Of a stretch of 64,000 bases of DNA, positions 55,495-64,000 are shown one piece after another. The notes under the pieces were generated by a model. It did no database searches and was not told the DNA's origin. It saw nothing but the letters and a program-made list of their open reading frames with translations. Source of the DNA: Calliopsis andreniformis (Eukaryota > Arthropoda > Insecta > Hymenoptera > Andrenidae); contig NW_027480530.1 of NCBI RefSeq assembly GCF_051401765.1, positions 1,054,001-1,118,000 of the forward strand, given 5' to 3'. Both the position numbers and the translations under genes were made by a program. Position 1 is the first letter of the stretch; each line of letters begins with the position of its first letter.

Positions 55495-58400
55495 CCTGAC
55501 ACAGCTCCTGACACTGACCCTGCTCCTGACACTGCTCCTGACACTGCTCCAGACACTGACACTGCTCCAGACACAGCTACTGTCACCGACACTGCTCCTG
55601 ACACTGCTCCTGACACAACTCCTGACACTGACACTGGTCCTCACACTGCTCCTGACACTGACACTGCTCCTGACACTGCTCCAGACACTCCTCCTGACAC
55701 TGACACTGCTCCTGACGCAGCACCTGACACTGACACTGCTCCTGACACTGACACTACACCTCAAACTGCTCCTGACACTCCTCCTGTCACTGACACTGCT
55801 CCTGGCACTGCTCCTGAAACTGACGCTGCTCCTGATGCTGACACGGCCACAGCTCCTGGCACTGCTCCTGACGCTGCTCCTGACACTGCACCTGATACAG
55901 GCACTGCACCTGGTACTGACACTGACACTGCTCCTGACACAGGCACTGTTTCTGGTACTTACACTGACACTGATACTGACACTGCCACTGCTCCTGACGC
56001 TGCTCCAGACACTGCAAGTGACACTGGCACTGCTCCTCACACTGCTCCTGACACTGACACTGCTCCTGACACTGCTCCTCACACTGACACTGCACCTGAC
56101 ACTGCTCCTGGCACTGCCACTGGTCCAGACACTGCTCCTGAAACTGACACTGGTCCTCACACTGCTCCTGACACTGACACTGCTCCTCACGCTGGTCCTG
56201 ACAATGATACTGCCCCTGAGACTGCTCCTGACACTGACGCTGCTCCTGGCACTGCTCCTGGCGCTGCTCCTGACACTGACACTGCTCCTGATACTGACAC
56301 TGACACTGCTCCTGACACCGACACTGCTCCTGTCACTGCTCCTGACGCTGACACTGCTACTGACACTGCTCCTGACACTGACACTGCTCCTGGCGCAGCT
56401 CCTGCCACTGACACTGCACCTGACACTGCTCCTGACACAGCTCCTGACACTGCTCCTGACACTGACACTGCTCATGGCACAGCTCCTGTCACTGCTCCTG
56501 GCACTGACACTGCTCCTGACACTGACACTGCTCCTGACACTGCACCTGACACTGCTCCTGACACTGTCACTGCAACTACCGCTGCTCCTGACACTGACGC
56601 TGCTGCTGATCCTGACAATGCTCCTGACAGTGCTCCTGACACTGACGCTGACACTGCTGATGACAGTGACACTGACACTGACACTGCTCCTGTCACTGAC
56701 ACTGCTCCTCACACTGCTCTTCACACAGACACTGCTCCAGACACTGCTACTGACACAGACACGTCTGCTGATACTGATAATGCTCCTGTAACTGCTCCTG
56801 ACCATGACACGGCTGCTCACACTGCTCCTGATACTGACATTGCTCCTGACACTGGTCCTGACACAGACACTGCTGCTGATGCTGACAATGCTCCTGAGAC
56901 AGCTCCTGACAGAGACACTGCTCCGAACAATGCTTCTGACACTGACACTGCTCCTGTCACTGGCACTGGTCCTGACACTGCTTCTCACACTGGCGCTGGT
57001 CCTGACACTGCTCCTGACACTGACACTGACACTGCTCCTGACACTGACACTGCTCCTGATACGGACACTGACACTGCTCCTGACACCGACACTGCTCCTG
57101 TCACTGCTCCTGACGCTGACACTGCTACTGACACTGCTCCTGACACTGACACTGCTCCTGGCGCAGCTCCTGCCACTGACACTGCTCCTGACACAGCTCG
57201 TCACACTGCTGCTGACACTGACACTGCTTGTGGAACTGCTCCTGAAACTGACACTGCTCCTCACACAGCTCCTGACACTGGCACTGCTCTTGGCACTGCT
57301 CCTGACACTGACGCTGCTCCTGACACTGATACTGCTGCTGATCCTGACAAAGCTCCTGACACTGCTCCTGCCACTGTTCCTGACACGGCTGCTCACACTG
57401 ACACTGCTCCTGACACTGGCACTGGTCCTGACACTGCTCCTGACGCTGACACTGCTCCTGACACTGCTCCTGACACTGCTCCTGACACTGACACTGCTCC
57501 TGACACTGCTCCTGACACTGCTTCTGACACTGGCACTGCTCCTGACACTGCTCCTGACACTGACACTGCTCCTGAAACTGCTCCTGACACTGACACTGCT
57601 CCTGACACTGATACTGCTGCTGATCCTGACAAAGCTCCTGACACTGCTACTGACACTGCTCGTGACGTTGCTCCAGACACTGACACAGCTCCTGACACAG
57701 CTCGTGACGGTGAGACTGCTCCTGCCACTGTTCCTGACACGGCTGCTCACACTGACACTGCTCCTGACACTGGCACTGGTCCTGACACTGCTCCTGACAC
57801 TGACACTGACACTGGTCCTGACACTGACACTGCTCCTGATACTGACACTGACACTGCTCCTGACACCGACACTGCTCCTGTCACTGCTCCTGACGCTGAC
57901 ACTGCTACTGACACTGCTCCTGACACTGACACTGCTCCTGGCGCAGCTCCTGCCACTGACACTGCTCCTGACACAGCTCGTCACACTGCTGCTGACACTG
58001 ACACTGCTTGTGGAACTGCTCCTGAAACTGACACTGCTCCTCACACAGCTCCTGACACTGGCACTGCTCTTGGCACTGTTCCTGACACTGACACTGCTCC
58101 TGACACTGATACTGCTGCTGATCCTGACAAAGCTCCTGACACTGCTCCTGACACTGACACTGCTGCTGATCCTGTGAATTCTCCTGACACTGCTCCTGAC
58201 ACTGACACTGACACGGATCCTGACACTGACACTGCTCCTCACACTGCTCCTGACACTGGCACTGCTCCTGACACTGGCACTGCTCCTGGCACTGCTCCTA
58301 ACACTGACACTGCTCCTGACACTGATACTGCTGCTGATCCTGACAAAGCTCCTGACACTGCTACTGACACTGCTCGTGACGTTGCTCCAGACACTGACAC

Positions 58401-58621
58401 TGCTCCTGACACAGCTCGTGACGGTGACGCTGCTCCTGCCACAGTTCCTGACACGGCTGCTCACACTAACACTGCTCCTGACAATGGCACCGGTCCTGAC
58501 ACTGCTCCTGACACTGACACTGCTCCTGACACTGCTCCTGACACTGCTCGTGACACAGACACTGCTCCTGACAATGCTCCTGACACTGACACTGCTCCTC
58601 ACACAGCTGGTGACACTGACA

Positions 58622-58638
58622 CTGCTCCTACACTGCTC
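58622..58638 (+). repeat. Single-base deletion, CTCCTACAC type (phase 2 to 1)
   Basis: Third copy of the lost-G lesion (also at 27398 and 47033). It lies 128 bp before the start of the third macro-unit at about 58750. Confidence 0.9.
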
Positions 58639-58749
58639 CTGACACAGACACTTCTGCTGATACTGACAATGCTCCTGTCACTGCTTCTGACACTGCTCCT
58701 GATACTGACACTCTCACTGCTACTGACACTGCTCCTGACACTGACACTG

Positions 58750-59000
58750 ATCCTGACACTGCTACTGACACATGCACGTCTTCTGATACTGATAATGCTC
58801 CTGAAACTGCTCCTGACCCTGACACGGCTGCTCACACTGCTCCTGATACTGACATTGCTCCTGACACTGGTCCTGACACAGACACTGCTGCTGATGCTGA
58901 CAATGCTCCTGACACTGCTCCTGACACAGACACTGCTCCGAACAATGCTTCTGACACTGACACTGCTCCTGTCACTGGCACTGGCCCTGACACTGCTTCT
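58750..59000 (+). repeat. Start of a third macro-unit, U3
   Basis: From 58750 the order of variants (CACATGCACGTCTTCTG, CTGACCCTGACACGG, CTGATGCTGACAATG) repeats the start of U2 at 47161. Near 58983 it changes to a block shared with 28060-28865 at offset 30,936 bp, so U3 is cut short. Confidence 0.8.
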
Positions 59001-59772
59001 CACACTGGCGCTGGTCCTGACACTGCTCCTGACACTGACACTGCTCCTGACACTGCTACTGACACTGACACTGCTCCTGACACTGCTCGCGACATTGCTC
59101 CAGACACCGACACTGCTCCTGAGACAGCTCGTGACACTGACACTGCTCCTGCCACTGTTCCTGACACTGCTGCTCACACTGACACTGCTCCTGACACTGG
59201 CACTGGTGCTGACAATGATCCTGACACTGACACTGCTCCTAGAACTGCTCCTGACACTGCTGCTGACACTGACACTGTTTGTGACACTGCTCCTGAAACT
59301 GACACTGCTCCTCGAACAGCTCCTGACACTGCTGCTGACACTGACACTGCTGCTGATCCTGAGCATGCGCCTGATGCTGCTCCTGACACTGACACTGATC
59401 CTGACACAGCTCCTGACACTCACGCTGCTCCTGGCACAGCTCCTGACACTGACACTGCTCCTGACACTGCTCCTGACACTGCTCCTGACACCGACACTGC
59501 ACCTGCCACTGCTCCTGTCACTGCTCCTGACACTGCTCCTGACACTGACACTGCTCCTGACACTGCTCCTGACACTGCTCCTGACACTGACACTGCTCCT
59601 GACACTGCTCCTGACACTGACACTGCTCCTGACACTGACCCTGCTCCTGACACTGCTCCTGACACTGACGCTCACACTGCTCATGACTGCGACACTGACA
59701 CTGACACTGCTCACTTCACAGACACTGATACTGCTCCTGTGTCTGACACTTGTCCAGAGACTGCTTCTGGCT

Positions 59773-59782
59773 CTTGCAGGTC
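59773..59782 (+). repeat. Register-shift junction J variant, copy 13
   Basis: CTTGCAGGTC (T to A inside J), preceded by CTTCTGGCT. Phase changes from 1 to 2. It is aligned with 28837 at an offset of 30,936 bp. The usual CTGACATT right flank is replaced by CTGACACAGCTC, so a junction between blocks lies just downstream. Confidence 0.88.
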
Positions 59783-60160
59783 CTGAAACTGCTCCTGACA
59801 CAGCTCCTGACACTGACACTGACACTGCTCCTGACACTGACACTGACACTACACCTCAAACTGCTCCTGACACTCCTCCTGACACTGACACTGCTCCTGG
59901 CACTGCCACTGCTCCTGACGCTACTCCAGACGTTGACACTGCTCCTGACACTGCTCCAGACACTCCTCCTGACACTGACACTGCTCCTGACACAGCTCCT
60001 GGCACTGACACTGCTCCTGACACTGACACTACACCTCAAACTGCTCCTGACACTCCTCCTGACACTGACACTGCTCCTGACACTGCTCCTGAAACTGACA
60101 CTGCTCCTCAAACTGCTCATGACACTGACGCTGCTCCTGACACAGACAATGCTCCTGACA

Positions 60161-62890
60161 CTGCTCCTGACACAGACACTGCTCCGAACAATGCTCCTGA
60201 CACTGACACTACTCTTGTCACTGACACTGGTCCTGACACTGCTTCTGACACTGGCACTGGTCCTGACACTGCCCCTGACTCTGACACTGCTCCTGTCACT
60301 GACACTGGTCCTGACACTGCTTCTGACACTGTCACTGGTCCTGACACTGCCCCTGACACTGCCCCTGACACTGACACTGCTCCTGATACTGACACTGACA
60401 CTGCTGCTGACACAGCTACTGACACTGACACTGCTCCTGTCACTGCTCCTGACACAGACACTGCTACTGATACTGACAATGCTCCTGACGCTGCTCCTGG
60501 CACAGACATGGCTCCGAACGATGCTCCTGACACTGACACTGCTCCTGTCACTGACACTGGTCCTGACACTGCTCCTGACACTGGCACTGGTCCTGACACT
60601 GCTCCTGACCCTGACACTCCTCCTGATGCTGACAATGCTCCTGATACTGCTCCTGACACGGACACTGCTCCGGACAATGCTCCTGACACTGACACTGCTC
60701 CTGTCACTGACACTGGTGCTGACACTGCTTCTGACACTGGCACTGGTCCCGACACTGCTCCTGGCACTTACCGTGCTCATGAAACAGCTCCTGACACTGC
60801 TCCTGACACTGACACTGACACGGATCCTGACACTGACACTGCTCCTCACACTGCTCCTGACACTGGCACTGTACCTGGCGCTGCTCCTGACACTGACACT
60901 GCTCCTGACACTGTAACTGCTGCTGATCCTGACAAAGCTCCTGACACTGCTACTGACACTGCTCGTGACGTTGCTCCAGACACTGACACTGCTCCTGACA
61001 CAGCTCGTGACGGTGAGACTGCTCCTGCCACTGTTCCTAACACGGCTGCTCACACTGACACTGCTCCTGACACTGGCACTGGTCCTGACACTGCTCCTGA
61101 CACTGACACTGCTGCTGACACTGCTCCTGACACTGCTCGTGGCACAGACACTGCTCCTGACAATGCTCCTGACACTGACACTGCCGCTCACACAGCTCCT
61201 GACACTGACACTGCTCCTGACACTGCTCCTGACACAGACACTGCTCCTGACACTGCTCCTGACACTGACACTGCACCTCACACTGCTCCTGGCACTGCCA
61301 CTGGTCCTGACACTGCTCCTGAAACTGACACGGCTCCTCACACTGCTTCTGACACTGCTCCTGACACTGACACTGCACCTGACACTGCTCCTGGCATTGA
61401 CACTGGTCCTGACACTGCTCCTGAACCAGACACTGATCCTCACACAGCTCCTGACACTGACACTGCTACCCACGCTGCTCCTGACACTCACACTGCTGCT
61501 GATCCTGACAATGCTCTTGAAACTGCTCGAGACACTGACACTGATACTGCACCTGACACAACTACTGAAATAGCTCCTGTATCTGACACAGCTCCTGACA
61601 CTGCTCCTGACAGTGACACTGCTGCTGATCCTGAGAATTCTCCTGACACTGCTCCTGACACTGACACTGACACGGATCCTGACACTGACACTGCTCCTCA
61701 CACTGCTCCTGACACTGGCACTGTACCTGGCGCTGCTCCTGACACTGACACTGCTCCTGACAATGTAACTGCTGCTGATCCTGACAAAGCTCCTGACACT
61801 GCTACTGACACTGCTCGTGACGTTGCTCCAGACACTGACACTGCTCCTGACACAGCTCGTGACGGTGAGACTGCTCCTGCCACTGTTCCTAACACGGCTG
61901 CTCACACTGACACTGCTCCTGACACTGGCACTGGTCCTGACACTGCTCCTGACACTGACACTGCTGCTGACACTGCTCCTGACACTGCTCGTGGCACAGA
62001 CACTGCTCCTGACAATGCTCCTGACACTGACACTGCCGCTCACACAGCTCCTGACACTGACACTGCTCCTGACACTGCTCCTGACACAGACACTTCTGCT
62101 GATACTGACAATGCTCCCGTCACTGCTTCTGCCACTGCTCCTGATACTGACACACTCACGGCTACTGACACTGCTCCTGACACTGACACTGCTCCTGACA
62201 CTGCTCCAGACACTCCGCCTGACACTGACACTGCTCCTGACACAGCTCCTGACACTGGCACTGCTCCTGACACTGACACTACACCTCAAACTGCTCCTGA
62301 CACTCCTCCTGACACTGACACTGCTCCTGACGCTACTCCAGACACTGCAACTGACACAGGCACTGTTTCTGGTACTGACACTGACACTGCTCCTGAAACT
62401 GACACTGCACCTGACACTGCTCCTGACACTGACACTGCACCTCACACTGCTCCTGGCGCTGCCACTGGTCCTGACACTGCTCCTGAAACTGACACTGGTC
62501 CTCACACTGCTCCTGACACTGACACTGCTCCTCCCGCTGGTCCTGACTGTGATGCTGCCCCTGAGACTGCTCCAGACACTGACACTGCTCCTGACACAGC
62601 TACTGTCACTGACACTGCTCCTGACACTGCTCCTGACACAACTCCTGACACTGTCACTGCTCCTGAACCTGACACTGCTCCTGACACTGCTCCAGACACT
62701 GACACTGACACTGCTCCTGAAACCACTTCTGACACAGCTCCTGACGATGACACTGCTCCTGACACTGCTTCTGACACTGACACTGCTCCTGACACAGCTC
62801 CTGACACAGCTCCTGACACAGCTCCTGACACTGACACTGACACTGCTCCTGACACTGACACTGACACTACACCTCAAACTGCTCCTGACA
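60161..62890 (+). repeat. Copy of 7771-10500 at 52,390 bp distance
   Basis: A constant offset of 52,390 bp holds for about 2.73 kb, including CTCGAG (9136/61526), the AAATAG stop (9183/61573) and CTCCTCCCGCTG. It ends at the CTACACCTCAAACTG motif, where 10504 reads CTCTTCC and 62894 reads CTCCTCC. The right end of the window thus returns to the family seen at the left end. Confidence 0.88.
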
Positions 62891-63424
62891 CTCCTCCTGA
62901 CACTGACACTGCTCCTGGCACTGCTCCTGACACTGACGCTGCTCCTGATGCTGACACGGACACAGCTCCTGGCACTGCTCCTGACGCTGCTCCTGACACT
63001 GCTCCTGACACAGGCACTGCACCTGGTACTGACACTGACACTGCTCCTGACACAGGCACTGATTCTGGTACTGACACTGACACTGATACTGACACTGCCA
63101 CTGCTCCTGACGCTGCTCCAGACACTGCAACTGACACTGGCACGGCTCCTCACACTGCTCCTGACTCTGACACTGCTCCTGACACTGCTCCTGACACTGA
63201 CACTGCACCTGACACTGCTCCTGGCACTGCCACTGGTCCTGACACTGCTCCTGACACAGACACTGCTCCTGACGCTGCTCCAGAGACTGCAACTGACACT
63301 GGCACTGCCCCCGTCACTGATCCTGACACTGACCCTGCTCCTGACACAGCTTCTGACACTGGCACTGGTCCTGACACTGCTCCTGACACTGCTCCTGACA
63401 CAGACACTGCTACTGAACCCAACA

Positions 63425-63441
63425 CTGCTCCCTGACACTGC
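63425..63441 (+). repeat. Single-base insertion, CTCCCTGAC type (phase 2 to 0)
   Basis: CTGCTCCCTGACACTG has an extra C. It is the only insertion of this form in the window and ends the 3,598-codon ORF at 63435. Confidence 0.88.
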
Positions 63442-64000
63442 TCCAGACACTGACACTGCTCATGACACTGCTCCAGACACAGACACTGCCGCTGATCCTG
63501 ACAATGCTCCTGACACTGCACCTGAGACTGACACTGCTCCTGACACTGCTCCTGACACTGCTCCTGACACTGCTCCTGACACCGACACTGCTCGTGCCAC
63601 TGCTCCTGTCACTGCTCCTGACACTGCTCCTGACACTGACACTGCTCCTGACACTGCTGCTGACACTGACACTGTTTGTGACACTGCTCCTGAAACTGAC
63701 ACTGCTCCTCGAACAACTCCTGACACTGCTGCTGACACTGACACTGCTGCTGATCCTGAGCATGCGCCTGATGCTGCTCCTGACACTGACACTGATCCTG
63801 ACACTGCTCCTGACACTGTCACTGCTCCTGGCACTGCTCCTGACACTGACACTGCTCCTGACACTGCTCCTGGCACTGCGCCTGACGCCGACACTGCTCC
63901 TGCCACTGCTCCTGTCGCTGCTCCTGACACTGCTCCTGACAATGTCACTGCTCCTGACGCTGCTCCAGACACTGCAACTGACACTGGCACTGCCCCTGAC

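Larger units (their letters stand above)
47161..58749 (+). repeat. Macro-unit U2, 11,589 bp
   Basis: U2 follows U1 at offset 13,861 to about 49985, then 12,441 (1,420 bp lost), 12,381 from about 51340 and 12,045 from about 52150 (336 bp lost). Around 52833-54640 it aligns with 43291-45100 (offset 9,542), and 55484-58140 aligns with 41777-44433 (offset 13,707). It thus carries both deletions and an extra duplication relative to U1. Its last part aligns with the end of U1 at offset 11,589. Confidence 0.82.
52639..63435 (+). other. 3,598-codon open frame, not supported as a gene
   Basis: The peptide type switches at 55484, 58629 and 59773, exactly at an insertion, a deletion and a J element, and ends at the inserted C at 63431. 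A protein under selection would not be expected to tolerate these changes of composition. Confidence 0.7.
1..64000. repeat. Hexamer-based macrosatellite array filling the window
   Basis: Every part of the window reads as CTG-NNN hexamers, dominated by CTGACA and CTGCTC on the plus strand (TGTCAG and GAGCAG on the minus strand). They group into 12-bp (CTGCTC-CTGACA) and 18-bp (CTGCTC-CTGACA-CTGACA) tiles. Common variants change one base of a hexamer and recur in the same order at distant places, so the array has higher-order structure and is not a pure microsatellite. No stretch over about 20 bp departs from the pattern. The plus strand is C-rich and G-poor: the 30-bp consensus holds 12 C and 5 G. 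The array runs off both ends, so its true length is unknown. This is seen directly; the eukaryotic satellite reading is an inference from size and structure. Confidence 0.97.

Noticed and set aside
1..64000. CRISPR array
   Set aside because: There are no unique spacers between repeats and no cas-like genes; the units are contiguous hexamers.
1..64000. Gene in the TGA-rich plus frame under a code that reassigns TGA
   Set aside because: TGA would appear every 6 to 12 bases, giving another low-complexity peptide, and this frame is shifted at the same junctions as the others. Nothing else suggests a variant code.
1..64000. TGACA/TGTCA as arrays of TALE-homeodomain type binding sites
   Set aside because: The core is present thousands of times only because it is part of the base hexamer. 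Without binding data this cannot be separated from chance.

Overview
The whole 64 kb window is one uninterrupted array built from two related hexamers, CTGACA (A) and CTGCTC (B), with point variants such as CTGGCA, CTGTCA, CAGACA, CTGATA, CTGCTG and CAGCTC. The hexamers mostly fall into two tiles, B-A (12 bp) and B-A-A (18 bp), often alternating as a 30-bp period. I found no unique sequence, no recognisable conserved gene, no RNA gene, no transposon and no CRISPR array. The size, the nested duplications and the lack of gene structure point to a eukaryotic minisatellite or macrosatellite, not bacterial or viral DNA. CG dinucleotides are few and occur mainly in recurring variant hexamers, which would fit a CpG-methylating genome, but the species cannot be named from this sequence.

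The array is not in one register. I followed the hexamer phase from end to end and found 24 points where it changes modulo 3. Thirteen are copies of one 10-bp junction (CTTGCTGGTC and variants, called J here) that replaces a hexamer and advances the phase by one. Six are single-base deletions and five are single-base insertions. All 24 reproduce the phase observed in every segment, and the net change is zero modulo 3.

Above the hexamer level there are nested segmental duplications: a 7,062-bp duplication on the left (about 3.4-7.8 kb copied to 10.5-16.3 kb), a 1,475-bp tandem duplication inside it, a 3,016-bp tandem duplication (28.7-34.7 kb), a 13,861-bp macro-unit (33.3-47.2 kb) followed by an 11,589-bp version of it (47.2-58.7 kb) and the start of a third, and, inside the macro-units, 2,503-bp and 780-bp tandem duplications. 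The right end (60.2-62.9 kb) is a copy of 7.8-10.5 kb, so both ends of the window lie inside the same family. Breakpoints can be placed to within a few bases in several cases and fall in short shared motifs, as expected for unequal exchange.

Very long open reading frames (up to 4,881 codons) are present, but the consensus hexamers contain no stop in five of six frames. The ORFs also change from a Leu/Thr peptide to an Ala-Pro-Asp-Thr peptide wherever the register shifts. I therefore annotate no protein-coding gene. The one coding observation I leave open is that the Ala-Pro-Asp-Thr frame seems to stop only at register junctions.
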